Below, piece by piece: positions 46,474-55,541 of a stretch of DNA of 64,000 bases. A program made the translations under genes and the position numbers. Origin of the DNA: Janthinobacterium rivuli. Lineage in GTDB: Bacteria; Pseudomonadota; Gammaproteobacteria; Burkholderiales; Burkholderiaceae_D. The notes beneath the pieces are model-generated. The model saw only the letters and a program-made list of their open reading frames with translations, had not been told where the DNA came from and did not search any database. The DNA is taken from the NCBI RefSeq assembly GCF_009208735.1, contig NZ_WFLJ01000002.1, positions 186,001 through 250,000 of the forward strand. Direction: 5' to 3'. Numbering within the stretch: position 1 is the first letter of the stretch; each line of letters opens with the position of its first letter.

Positions 46474-46920
46474 GGCTCCGAACATCCCCGAATAGGCGCT
46501 CTCCCTGTATCATGACTGGGGTTCCATTGAGGGGATGCAGGGAACTTCCCTGCATCCCTCTCTCACTTAGCATGGGTGGTTCGCTGTCAGAGTTCATCAT
46601 GCGAAAGCGCAAAGAACGCCGGAAGGGGTAACTCGTGTGGCCGTGCTACAGGTGACGAACTGATGTTTAATAGACGGAAGGACTAATTTTGTAGCGCTGT
46701 AGCGCCAGTTCCCCTAACCCGAACGCTGCCCCTGACTCAGCCGTCAACGGAATCTCGTGGCCGAATTCCGGCAATTGTCGTTTTCCGCGTCGACAATTGC
46801 TGCCGCAGTGACAATCTATGCATTTTCCATTTTAGCAACATGGTATGCTTCCCAAATAGATGATCTGTACCGTAATCGGCCAAATCGGTCTCGGTACATG
46901 GTTAATTCGCTGCGGGACGT
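46470..46920. other. Intergenic region between replication and SMC modules
   Basis: A 451-bp gap without a supported gene. It contains a strong hairpin (46533-46557), another GTAGCG pair near 46688-46700, and presumably the promoter of the nitrilase-fold/SMC operon. Confidence 0.5.
46533..46557. terminator. Perfect 12-bp hairpin downstream of G2P-like gene
   Basis: GGATGCAGGGAA and TTCCCTGCATCC are exact complements separated by one base. A pyrimidine-rich CTCTCTC rather than T-run follows, so it may be a weak terminator for the initiator gene or a replication-related hairpin. Confidence 0.5.
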
Positions 46921-48747
46921 GTGACAGTAACAATTCGGCAAAATAGTGAGGAGGGGCGTTTGATTCAGGTCATTGAGATTGACATCGGTCAGCTTGGAGT
47001 ACGGTTGCCGCGCGGAGAAGTCGGAATGGTTATCGCGCAGCCGTATGTCGATTTCGTTCATTTGGAGCCGTTTCCTCTTACGCCCGCAGTACGAATTGCC
47101 GCACTGACAGGTATCGACGCCACGCTCGCCGTGGCCCGCAAATGCGCACACGGTGCCGAGAAAACCCATTTCACCATTTTTCCAGAATGCACCCTTCCTG
47201 GCCTTGACGGCTTCGACCGCATCGCGGCCGCAATGGCCGATAACAGTTGGCCTGTGGGCACGATCGTCATTGGAGGGTTTGAGGGTTTAACACGAGAGCA
47301 GTTCGGTGAACTAATTCAGAGGCCGGGCACAACACATGACGATGTGGGGAGTTCGTTAGATCGCGTCAACCCAGACCAATGGGTCAACTGCTGCGCAACA
47401 TGGGCAAAGATCGCATCTGGTGACGTCCTTTGCTGGATTCAGACCAAGATTGAGCCTGCGGGCATCGAACTTCAAGTTCCTAATCAGTCCATGTTCAAGG
47501 GTCAATCCATCTACTTATTTAAAGGGACATATGCCGACACTCACTTACCATATCGATTTGCAAGCCTCATTTGCTTTGACTGGATTGGAGTCAGGGATGC
47601 ACGTCGCGTATGGGAGTGGCTTTTGCAGGACATCGAGCGGACCGCTGCCGCAAAGGAAGCACAGCTCCCACTCACATGGCTGTTCGTAGCGCAATGCAAT
47701 CCGGGACCGTCGCACGGTTCCTTCCTGAGTCAAGTCCAGCCGTTCTTCAATCCGATGCAGTTTCCCGGTGTTCTTCGTGAAGGCACGTGCTTAGTAATGG
47801 CGAACGTGGCAGGGAATACCGTCCCGGGCATAGCAAACCAATACGGTCAGTCAGCACTGATTTTTGCAACCGATAAGTTTATAAAGCCAGAGAATATCCC
47901 CACTTTCTGCGCGGGCGGCGAGTCTCAGCGACCTGGTAACCCACTGGAAAACTTCAAGGATGCAGTATTCCGAGAACGTGGAGCGTGCATCCACTCATTC
48001 CGTCAACTGAACCCTTCGGCCCTGCCACCAGGCGCAGCAGGCAGAAGAATTGCACTTGCTTACGCAACCGTACACCCATACCCAGGTACGGAAGATCCTA
48101 GGGCTCCCTCTGGGGTTGTTCCTGCAGTCGTAAAGTGGGTCAATGATGAACTCGACGATTCAAAAAAATCCTTGCAAGTTAAGTATCCTGATTTGCCGTT
48201 GGCTGGTGCTGCTGGAGCTGCACATCAAAAATCAGTGACCGCGCTTCGTTGGCTGCCATCGGACGCGCTAAGCAAGACGATATTGATCGCCGCTCCAGAG
48301 ACAGCTAGCTCATCTGACAAATGGAGCAGAGCTCAATCTCAGGCAGTAAAGCATGTTCTGAATAGCTTCTCAATTCTCGAAGTAGCGCAATATTCGGTGA
48401 CGTACCACGGTAAAGGGTCGCAGGCGACCATCACGACAGGGGACACGAGCATAGAAGTTGTGGCCGTGATCGGCCGAAGCCACGAAGAGTGCGATAAGCA
48501 TGTCCTAAGCCTGCTGCCAGAGCACCGAGGTCAATTGCTATTGGTTAGTCGCGACGAAGACAATAACTCGTGGGACCCAAGGATGCGGCCATTGTTTGAC
48601 CAAGTCGCTGAACCGACCAAGGAACTCAACATTACCGATCCTACCAGCGCAGTCATTCGCGTGAGCTACCGCGACGTTTTCAAAGCATACAAAGACTCCA
48701 CCAACGAGGCGGAACTAAAGAAGGCAATCGATGCTGCAATCTCCTGA
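46921..48747 (+). CDS. Nitrilase-fold (carbon-nitrogen hydrolase) protein, SMC partner
   Basis: A 608-aa protein. The first 330 residues look like a CN-hydrolase domain with the three catalytic positions in order: Glu in THFTIFPECTLPGLDGF (about residue 84), Lys in WIQTKIEPAG (about 179) and Cys in ASLICFDWIG (about 219). An inserted LFVAQCNPGPSHGSFLSQ segment follows. The C-terminal 250 residues (ALRWLPSDALSKTILIAAPE onward) match no domain I know. The start is GTG at 46921. The 3' end overlaps the SMC-like ATPase gene by 17 bp, so the two proteins surely act together. An amidase-type effector in an antiphage module is a reasonable inference. Confidence 0.72.
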   Translation: MTVTIRQNSEEGRLIQVIEIDIGQLGVRLPRGEVGMVIAQPYVDFVHLEPFPLTPAVRIAALTGIDATLAVARKCAHGAEKTHFTIFPECTLPGLDGFDRIAAAMADNSWPVGTIVIGGFEGLTREQFGELIQRPGTTHDDVGSSLDRVNPDQWVNCCATWAKIASGDVLCWIQTKIEPAGIELQVPNQSMFKGQSIYLFKGTYADTHLPYRFASLICFDWIGVRDARRVWEWLLQDIERTAAAKEAQLPLTWLFVAQCNPGPSHGSFLSQVQPFFNPMQFPGVLREGTCLVMANVAGNTVPGIANQYGQSALIFATDKFIKPENIPTFCAGGESQRPGNPLENFKDAVFRERGACIHSFRQLNPSALPPGAAGRRIALAYATVHPYPGTEDPRAPSGVVPAVVKWVNDELDDSKKSLQVKYPDLPLAGAAGAAHQKSVTALRWLPSDALSKTILIAAPETASSSDKWSRAQSQAVKHVLNSFSILEVAQYSVTYHGKGSQATITTGDTSIEVVAVIGRSHEECDKHVLSLLPEHRGQLLLVSRDEDNNSWDPRMRPLFDQVAEPTKELNITDPTSAVIRVSYRDVFKAYKDSTNEAELKKAIDAAIS

Positions 48748-51700
48748 AGTCCTAGCCTTACCTTTAAAGCTACGCGACACATTATCATCTCTTATGGTCG
48801 AAGCGACCTTCGTAGAAGAGGCCCTTAGCGAGGATCGCTTACCCGTGCTCTTGATGCTGCGTAGCCATGCAGTCACGGCATTTGCGGTCGGCGACGAAGC
48901 TGATTACGAACCGCTTTATGATGCGTTCAAGAAGCACTACCTTAAGCGAACCGGAGAGTGGTCGGCGAAGGATGTGTCATTCGTATTCTGTGTTCCAGAG
49001 AAAACTACAGTGCACGAGTCATTCAGTTCTCGCGTCGAGGTCGATGTTTACTTCTGCAGAAAATATGTCGTTCATCTGAACCGCGACCTTGCAGGCAGCC
49101 TCGCCAGGTTGCCATTTCTCCCCCTGTCTCCTGTCACGCCAGGGATACAGACGCGCCCACCATCAGCCCAGACGTTACTTCGACAGCGCAGCTTAAAGGC
49201 GGAGCTGGCGAAGGCACTCGTTGTACCCTCGCAAAGTAGCGCGAGTTCGATTTTTAGCGCTTGTCTTGAAGGACTCTACGGCGTACCCGATAAAGTCACG
49301 AGTACGTCAGCAGAGGCGCATCCGGATCCGACCACCGAAGAGCGTGCACAGGGCACAATCAAAGCAATATCCATACAAAACTTCCGGGCCTATCGGACAA
49401 GGAAGGAGTTTGAGTTCGGATCTGCTGTCACCATCCTTTACGGTCCCAACGGATTCGGTAAGACGTCATTTTTCGACGCCATCGACTTTGCAGTCACTGG
49501 TGGCGTTGGCCGACTTGCTAAGACCAGCGGTGGCTTAGCAACCGCAGCGAAGCATCTAGACAGTGGTGATGAGTCGACCGTGGTCACACTTACGCTTGAG
49601 CGTGAAGGTACACAGCACGTTATCACTCGCAATTTAGCGGAACACAACAATGCACAGGTAAACGGAAAGGTCACTTCGAGAAAGGATGTTCTGAGTCTGT
49701 TGACTGGCGGTGCTCCAGCCGCAGCCGATAGGGTGGAAAATATGGTAGCTCTATTTCGCGCTACCCACTTATTCAGCCAGGACAGTCAAGAGCTTACTCG
49801 TGACGTTGCAGAAAAGTGCGAACTGCCTTCAGACATCGTGTCTCGCATGCTCGCGTTTGAAGACTATGTTAGCGGCTTGAAAAAAGCCGAGGATGTGCTT
49901 AAGCTTGCTCGGCAGACGTTCGCTGAGGCACGGAAGCAATTTCAAAGCGCCCACAACTCGATTGAAGCAGAAAGGGGGGAATTAAAACGCCTTGAAAGCA
50001 TTGCCTCCTCAGGTACATCGCCGGACGCGCTTGATGCTCGCTTCACTGAGTTAGAACAGACGCTTTTAGCATCCGGGTTCGACGTTTCTGGCATCAGCGT
50101 TCGCGACACAAGAGCCCTTCGTGCAATGTTGGAATCTTCCGCGACTGAAGCCACCAGTTCCCGCGCGAGGGTGTCTAAAGCCCTTGAGCATGTCGCGGCC
50201 TTAAAAACGTTAGATGGGCAACGTGAATCAATGCGCGCCCAACTCGATGAACGTAAGGCACAGGTCGAAGAAACTGAGACGAGCGCCAACGAAGCATCGG
50301 AGCGCCTCGGTCTACTTACAAGTGAGGTTGCTCAACTCAAAGCACAGGAACAGTCAGTGCAGAACCAACGGGATTGGTTCACATGGGCAGCCTCGGTCCA
50401 ACCGGAGTATGCACAACTGACTGCACAGAATCAAGCGGTAGCTGAAAGTCTATCCAAACTCAACCAGCTTCTTAACGAGAAAAGAGTTGACCAGTCTAAC
50501 GCGTTGGTAGCCCGGCAAGATGCCGCAGCCTCGTTACAGCGACTTGTTGCCTCACAAAAGATTGCGGAAGATGCCGTGGCTCGCGTGCATCGGATTAAAG
50601 AACAGGCCGGTCACTGGGCACAGACGGAACCAAGATTGGTGGCAGCAAAAGCCATTGAGGCTAAGCTGAAAGGATTGCCAGACGCGACGCGATTGCGGTT
50701 GAGCGAAGCACAACAGGCGGTCACTGTGCAGGAACGCTTAGTTGCTCGTGTAGAGCAAGAACTGAGCTCAGCCAAAACCAACGATACTAGGCTGCAAAAT
50801 CTTATTGCCGAGCTCCGCACGCACGTAGATTGCGCGACTTGCCTGCTCTGCGGTCATAATCATGGGAGTCTAGAAGCGCTTTTGGCTGCAATTGACCGAC
50901 GGATGGCTCAAAGTAATCTTATTGTTCAATTGAATGAGACTCTTGCTACCGAAAGGACAAAACTTCAGACGCAGATGGCTGCGCGAAATGTCCTGACCGA
51001 CGAGTTGAGCCAATACGAACAGCAGTTAAACCAAGCTATGGTTGAGCGTGATGAACTTGAGCGGCAGCGGACGGCCTATGCGTCGGCGCTAACTTCGATT
51101 GGGCTATCTCTATCGAACGATACGACACGATTGCTTACCCAAATGAGCATTCAGGTCAATGAAGCGGAAAATCTCGCTGCGAACTCCGTCCACAATTCAC
51201 GGCAACTACTAGCTGCCGCAGACGCTACCCTCGCCAAAGCTCAAGATGACTATCAAGTATTAGAGCGCGAACGCCAAGCTTCCACAACTGCGCTGGAGGG
51301 GGTGAAAGACCAGCTAAACGAGCTTATTACCGAGGCGAGTCGTGGTACGGTCAATCTTTCGGAAAGCCTACCGGCGTTAGCCGCGCAACTGAGCGACCTG
51401 GAGGTACGTCTCGTTCAAGAGGGCTTGTCTATCAAAAATGCCAGCACCTTGCTAGATACTCAGAAGTCCATTCACGCAGCTGCGAAGGCAACCCTAGCAG
51501 CTGCACGTACGGGCCATCAAGAGGCAGCTCAGATTTTGAACGCATACGATACCAAAGTACAGTCTCTTGTCGCAGCGCTGACCGCTGGTGGACTGCACAG
51601 GGAGGTTAGTGATGAGCAGTTGCATCGGCGCATTCAAGATGCGTCGGAGCGCGAAACGATCGCGCTCCAGTTACGTGACCGGGTAGCCGACATCGAAGTG

Positions 51701-52351
51701 GCAGTAGATACGGCTGCGACTTCCGCCGCCTTCCAAAACATGCGCGATCGAATTTTGGTCAGCGAGAAGGCCGCAGAGCAGGCTGACGAGCGCGCCCGAA
51801 AGGTTGAGCCATGGGTTAGTTACTTCGAGGACGTCACGAAACTGCTAGGCAGCCAGCAAGCGGTCGCAACTGAGCATTTTATTAAACAATACGGGGCAAG
51901 GACTGCGGTGATTCAACAGCGGTTGCGGCCAGTTTATGGGTTTGGTGAAATTGAAGTTTCCAGCAAGGATTCTGCCATCAGCATCCGAGTGCACCGAAAA
52001 GGCAAGGAGTTGCGGCCTACCGACTATTTCAGTCAATCGCAGGTGCAGACGCTTGTTCTGGGACTGTTTTTGACTGCCTGTAGTTCGCAGACTTGGTCTG
52101 GATTCTCCTCGATCATGATGGACGATCCCGTGACGCACTTCGATGATCTGAATACGTATGCGCTACTGGACCTGATATTGGGGTTGCAAAGCTCACCGGA
52201 AGGCCAACGACAGTTCGTCATATCCACATGCGACGAGAAGCTACTACAACTAGCGCGACAGAAATTCAGGCACATGGGCGACGCAGCAAAATTCTATAGA
52301 TTTTCAGCGATTGGCTCCGAAGGGCCATTAGTGAGTCAGATTCCTGGCTAA
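48731..52351 (+). CDS. SMC/RecN-like ATPase with zinc hook
   Basis: A 1206-aa ABC-type ATPase of the SMC/Rad50/RecF superfamily. An unusual N-terminal domain of about 200 residues (VSFVFCVPEKTTVHESFSSR, EVDVYFCRKYVVHL) precedes the head. Walker A is GPNGFGKTSFFDAI at about residue 237, coiled coils run 370-1060 and are broken at about 701 by the zinc-hook CATCLLCGH. The ABC signature region FSQSQVQTLVLGLFL (about 1100) and Walker B SSIMMDDPVTHFDD (about 1126) close the head, then the His-switch region FVISTCDEKL. It overlaps the nitrilase-fold gene by 17 bp. The layout resembles SMC components of defence systems such as Lamassu. Confidence 0.88.
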   Translation: MLQSPEVLALPLKLRDTLSSLMVEATFVEEALSEDRLPVLLMLRSHAVTAFAVGDEADYEPLYDAFKKHYLKRTGEWSAKDVSFVFCVPEKTTVHESFSSRVEVDVYFCRKYVVHLNRDLAGSLARLPFLPLSPVTPGIQTRPPSAQTLLRQRSLKAELAKALVVPSQSSASSIFSACLEGLYGVPDKVTSTSAEAHPDPTTEERAQGTIKAISIQNFRAYRTRKEFEFGSAVTILYGPNGFGKTSFFDAIDFAVTGGVGRLAKTSGGLATAAKHLDSGDESTVVTLTLEREGTQHVITRNLAEHNNAQVNGKVTSRKDVLSLLTGGAPAAADRVENMVALFRATHLFSQDSQELTRDVAEKCELPSDIVSRMLAFEDYVSGLKKAEDVLKLARQTFAEARKQFQSAHNSIEAERGELKRLESIASSGTSPDALDARFTELEQTLLASGFDVSGISVRDTRALRAMLESSATEATSSRARVSKALEHVAALKTLDGQRESMRAQLDERKAQVEETETSANEASERLGLLTSEVAQLKAQEQSVQNQRDWFTWAASVQPEYAQLTAQNQAVAESLSKLNQLLNEKRVDQSNALVARQDAAASLQRLVASQKIAEDAVARVHRIKEQAGHWAQTEPRLVAAKAIEAKLKGLPDATRLRLSEAQQAVTVQERLVARVEQELSSAKTNDTRLQNLIAELRTHVDCATCLLCGHNHGSLEALLAAIDRRMAQSNLIVQLNETLATERTKLQTQMAARNVLTDELSQYEQQLNQAMVERDELERQRTAYASALTSIGLSLSNDTTRLLTQMSIQVNEAENLAANSVHNSRQLLAAADATLAKAQDDYQVLERERQASTTALEGVKDQLNELITEASRGTVNLSESLPALAAQLSDLEVRLVQEGLSIKNASTLLDTQKSIHAAAKATLAAARTGHQEAAQILNAYDTKVQSLVAALTAGGLHREVSDEQLHRRIQDASERETIALQLRDRVADIEVAVDTAATSAAFQNMRDRILVSEKAAEQADERARKVEPWVSYFEDVTKLLGSQQAVATEHFIKQYGARTAVIQQRLRPVYGFGEIEVSSKDSAISIRVHRKGKELRPTDYFSQSQVQTLVLGLFLTACSSQTWSGFSSIMMDDPVTHFDDLNTYALLDLILGLQSSPEGQRQFVISTCDEKLLQLARQKFRHMGDAAKFYRFSAIGSEGPLVSQIPG

Positions 52352-53027
52352 CACACTCTCACTGAATGTCGAGTTGAACTGCGATTGAGGGCTACAGCAT
52401 GTCTGGGTTGGCGGTCGTAAGAATCGTAAGCGTAAAGCCAGCATCGTCTAAACATTGAATAGCACCAGTCGCAAGATTGTCCCACTAAATTTTGGTGAAG
52501 GCAATCTTGGAGAATGGAGTTGAACACGACAAGCGCCGGCGCAGCATAAACTACCTGCTGGAGCTCAAACGTAAGTTGGCGCAACAGGCGTGCGATCCAG
52601 GAGTGTCGATGGCATAGCTGGCCTTGCAGCATAACCTCAACACGAACATAGTGTTTCGCTGCCTGGCACGATGACCGCGACTTCCACCTGGCTGACCGCG
52701 TATTGACTACGGAAGACGGCAGTTGGTGTCACGTGAGGAGTAAAGGGACGGGCGGTTGCAGGAGCGCAGGATGCAGACATGTGATTGTTTGGTGCTCTCG
52801 CCACTGCCTGGTGCTATGCGGGCCGTCACGCCTGCCGGCCTCGGTGCTGTGCCCGGATTATTGGCGAGTTACCAGCGCCTATGCCTGCGAACGCCTAAAG
52901 GTGCAACCCTCCGCTGGACATAGCCATTTCCATAAGGTAGCTTAGCCATGACTGCCCACATGTAGGCAGTCATGGCCTCCGCGAGGTGAAGTGGATATCG
53001 CAGCTTGTGATGGTTAGGGAGTGGTTT
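52352..53027. other. Degraded region with transposase remnant
   Basis: A 676-bp stretch between the SMC gene and the nuclease-like gene. Apart from the IS66-type pseudogene fragment I see no gene; frames are broken by stops and lack ribosome-binding sites. Confidence 0.5.
52516..52674 (+). pseudogene. IS66-family TnpA (orf1) remnant with in-frame stop
   Basis: Reading from 52516 gives KRRRSINYLLELKRKLAQQA, then CDPGVSMA, a TAG stop at 52615-52617, and LALQHNLNTNIVFRCLAR. This matches the N-terminal HTH of IS66-type TnpA proteins (RRRHS.EFK.KLV.Q.L.PGASVA..AL.HGLNANL.FRW). The rest of the IS is not visible, so this is a decayed insertion. Confidence 0.65.
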
Positions 53028-54275
53028 ATGATAGATAAGCCTGATGATAATGACGCGGAGAAGCGCCGCACAGGTGATGTGGTAATCCAGGACAACAGCA
53101 GCGACATACTTGAAACCGGGCTAAAAATACGTAATGCAGGTTTATCTATCGGAGATGATGTTGCTACTGAATGCCAGGGGTTGTCCGCCAAAACGGCGCT
53201 AGCCCAGCCTTGTTGGCCTGTGTATGTACACTTCGGCACCTTGGTCGAGCCTGTACAGCCGGGATCGGTTCATTTGGTCGTACTCGATGCGGTTGCGGTG
53301 ACCTCGCCCTGGTCAGCAATGCTCCGTTTTGCTGATCCCTATGGTCGCTCCTACGTCACCGGGCGGGTAACGATGTCGATCTGCGACAAGACAGATCCAC
53401 TTTCGGATGCCCTCAAGCAGGCGTTGCAGCGCGGTGCGCGGGACGGGAAAGCTGTGCTGGTGGATCCCGCGTGGCCACTGTACACAGTGTTTCAGTCCGA
53501 CCAATCCTACTTGAAGTATTCTGTCTGCGGTGCTTGGACGATGGAGCGCGTCCTGCGAGCCGTGAATGACCTAACGTATGCCCAGGCTACGGGATACCGC
53601 CCTGTGTGGTACGAAGATGTGGATGCGTCCTTGTTCGAGGATCCCACAGAGACCGGCGTCCTGCTCGATGATACGATTGAATTCGTCTACCAGATGTTTT
53701 GCAGTGAGTGTTTCAGACGCAGCAGCGATGGTCAGCGACTGGCCGAAGCACTGCGTGGCATAGACTGTGGTCCTAAAGACGCCAAAGCGTTTGAGCTATG
53801 GGTCGCGGACGCCCTGGAATTTCTCTTTGGACATGCACTTGCGCCAATTCATGTGAAGCCTAACTGCGCCAAGGCGACGCGGCGTGACATCGTTGCAAGG
53901 AACAACGGCAGCGGCCCCTTCTTTGCGCGGCTACTACGCGACTACCGCGCCAGCATGCTGGTGTTTGAGGTAAAAAACTATGCCAAACCAGAGGCGCAAG
54001 ATTTCAGGCAAGTCCAGTCCTACCTCAATCATGCCCATTACGGTGATATTGGCTTCCTAGTGCCCCATGCGAGCACATTGGAGATTTCCGACGCCAACTG
54101 GGTTCAAATCCGTGAAATCTACTTCGGGGAGCGGGAGCGCAAGCTTGTACTTGTACTGCCCAGCGCATTGCTTGTTGAATTGCTCGAGACTATCGATGGA
54201 CAACGCCAGGAGCAAGTCGATGAAGCAATGCAAACATGGCTTGAGCGATGCTTACTGGAGGATTTACCGCTGTAG
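53028..54275 (+). CDS. PD-(D/E)XK nuclease-like protein
   Basis: A 415-aa protein. The C-terminal part has a recognisable restriction-endonuclease-like core: helix AFELWVADALEFLFGHALAP, the Asp in ATRRDIVARNNGSGPFF, the E-x-K in SMLVFEVKNYAKPE, and the following helix DFRQVQSYLN, as in Mrr/Holliday-type nucleases. The N-terminal 250 residues are unfamiliar and may hold target recognition or regulation. The start at 53028 has GGGAG upstream; GTG 52986 is an alternative. It stands alone between a decayed IS and an intact IS, so its native partner may have been lost. Confidence 0.6.
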   Translation: MIDKPDDNDAEKRRTGDVVIQDNSSDILETGLKIRNAGLSIGDDVATECQGLSAKTALAQPCWPVYVHFGTLVEPVQPGSVHLVVLDAVAVTSPWSAMLRFADPYGRSYVTGRVTMSICDKTDPLSDALKQALQRGARDGKAVLVDPAWPLYTVFQSDQSYLKYSVCGAWTMERVLRAVNDLTYAQATGYRPVWYEDVDASLFEDPTETGVLLDDTIEFVYQMFCSECFRRSSDGQRLAEALRGIDCGPKDAKAFELWVADALEFLFGHALAPIHVKPNCAKATRRDIVARNNGSGPFFARLLRDYRASMLVFEVKNYAKPEAQDFRQVQSYLNHAHYGDIGFLVPHASTLEISDANWVQIREIYFGERERKLVLVLPSALLVELLETIDGQRQEQVDEAMQTWLERCLLEDLPL

Positions 54276-54407
54276 TGCGTTTTGCTGAGCAGGCGATGCA
54301 TTGAACGGAGGATACACAGAGTTTGAGAACCGGAGCAGCACCTCTGCAGGTAACCATCGAAAAACGCCATTTTCATCGGGAGGTAATCGAATGAAGAGTG
54401 AGAATAT

Positions 54408-54457
54408 CTAGCGAAAAATTGAGCGGCTAACTATCGATAATGGTGGCTTTTCGCTAG
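54408..54457. repeat. 10-bp inverted repeat next to IS5 element
   Basis: CTAGCGAAAA (54408-54417) and TTTTCGCTAG (54448-54457) are exact complements 30 bp apart in the gap between the nuclease-like gene and the IS. They could be an operator or the remains of an older mobile-element end. Confidence 0.4.
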
Positions 54458-54486
54458 CCAAAGCGATTTCTACTTTCGTGTGGTAA

Positions 54487-55398
54487 GTGACGGTTTAAAA
54501 ACTTCATATCAACTTTCGGGTCAAAGCATCTTTGATGTTTTGGAGCGATTGATGATGTGGACGCAAGAGAATCGAAGCCGGCATCAGCAGGTGAGGACGG
54601 CACTCAAACGTGGCTATCCCACAGATGTGAAAGAGGAAGAGTGGTGTCTGATCGCGCCGCTGCTGCCAAGGCAAGCGAAGACTGGAAGACCTCGCAAGAC
54701 GGATTTGCGCACGGTGATCAATGCGTTGCGTTACATGGTACGGTCCGGATGCGAGTGGCGCATGCTGCCCAATGATTTCCCGCCGTATCAGACGGTTTAT
54801 TACTGGTTTCGGCGGCTGATGCGGCGCATGCTGTTTCGTACCATTCATGACTTGGCCGTGATGCTTGATCGCTTGTGCAATGAGCGGGAGGTGCTGCCGA
54901 GTGCCGGTGTTGTCGATAGCCAGAGCGTGAAAGCACCCGGCGCGCGAACGCGAGTTTATGACGCCAACAAGAAACTCAGCGGGCGCAAACGCCACATTGC
55001 GGTCGACACGGATGGTCGCTTGCTGGCGATGAACCTGACGCCAGCCGACATTGCCGACTCCACTGGCGCGCAGATGGTGCTCGATGGCTTGATCAAACGC
55101 TGGCCGTGGGTGAAGCATCTGTTTGGGGATGCGGCATACGACCCCAGACAGTTGATGGACAAGGCCGCGTTTCTCGACTTTACTGTGGTAGTCGTGCGCC
55201 GTCTGCAGGAGCAGCAAGGTTTCGCTGTTCAGCCAAGGCGCTGGGTGGTCGAGCGAACGTTCGCATGGCTCATGCGTTACCAGCGCCTGGTGCGCGACTA
55301 CGAACAGCGCGTTGACGTGTCGGAACACATGATCTACCTGGCCATGGGATCGTTACTGCTGCATCGACTAAATTTCCGCTAAGTTATTAAACCGTCTC
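54487..55398 (+). mobile_element. Intact IS5-family insertion sequence with TAA target duplication
   Basis: A 912-bp element. The left end GTGACGGTTTAAAAACTT and the complement of the right end GAGACGGTTTAATAACTT are near-identical terminal inverted repeats (16 of 18 match). The trinucleotide TAA flanks both sides (54484-54486 and 55399-55401), a TNA duplication as in the IS1031 group of IS5. One transposase gene is inside and looks complete. Confidence 0.85.
54552..55382 (+). CDS. IS5-family DDE transposase
   Basis: A 276-aa transposase. The N-terminal domain has the IS5 features WCLIAPLLPRQAKTGRPRKT and NALRYMVRSGCEWRMLPNDF. The DDE catalytic residues are visible in VVDSQSVKAPGA (first Asp), HLFGDAAYDPRQL (second Asp) and RRWVVERTFAWLMRYQRL (Glu with the Y-2-R-3-E-type spacing replaced by WLMRYQRL). 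It is complete, with no frameshift, and ends 16 bp before the right IS end. The start at 54552 has GGAG 7 nt upstream. Confidence 0.93.
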   Translation: MMWTQENRSRHQQVRTALKRGYPTDVKEEEWCLIAPLLPRQAKTGRPRKTDLRTVINALRYMVRSGCEWRMLPNDFPPYQTVYYWFRRLMRRMLFRTIHDLAVMLDRLCNEREVLPSAGVVDSQSVKAPGARTRVYDANKKLSGRKRHIAVDTDGRLLAMNLTPADIADSTGAQMVLDGLIKRWPWVKHLFGDAAYDPRQLMDKAAFLDFTVVVVRRLQEQQGFAVQPRRWVVERTFAWLMRYQRLVRDYEQRVDVSEHMIYLAMGSLLLHRLNFR

Positions 55399-55541
55399 TA
55401 AATACACCAGCCGTATAGACTATCGATGAACAAACTGACTTTGCAAAAAAGTCTACAGGTGCGACAATCACTCTTACCGACCGCTATTAATACAAATCTT
55501 ATCTAAAGTGGTGAACGATATGTCTGCAGCATAGGACCAGC

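Noticed and set aside
46921..52351. Definite Lamassu system
   Set aside because: The effector plus SMC layout is similar, but the nitrilase-fold effector and the N-terminal domain of the ATPase do not let me assign it to that family without a search.
52703..52945. 80-codon frame after the IS66 remnant
   Set aside because: Cys/Arg/Trp-rich composition with no start signal, inside degraded DNA.
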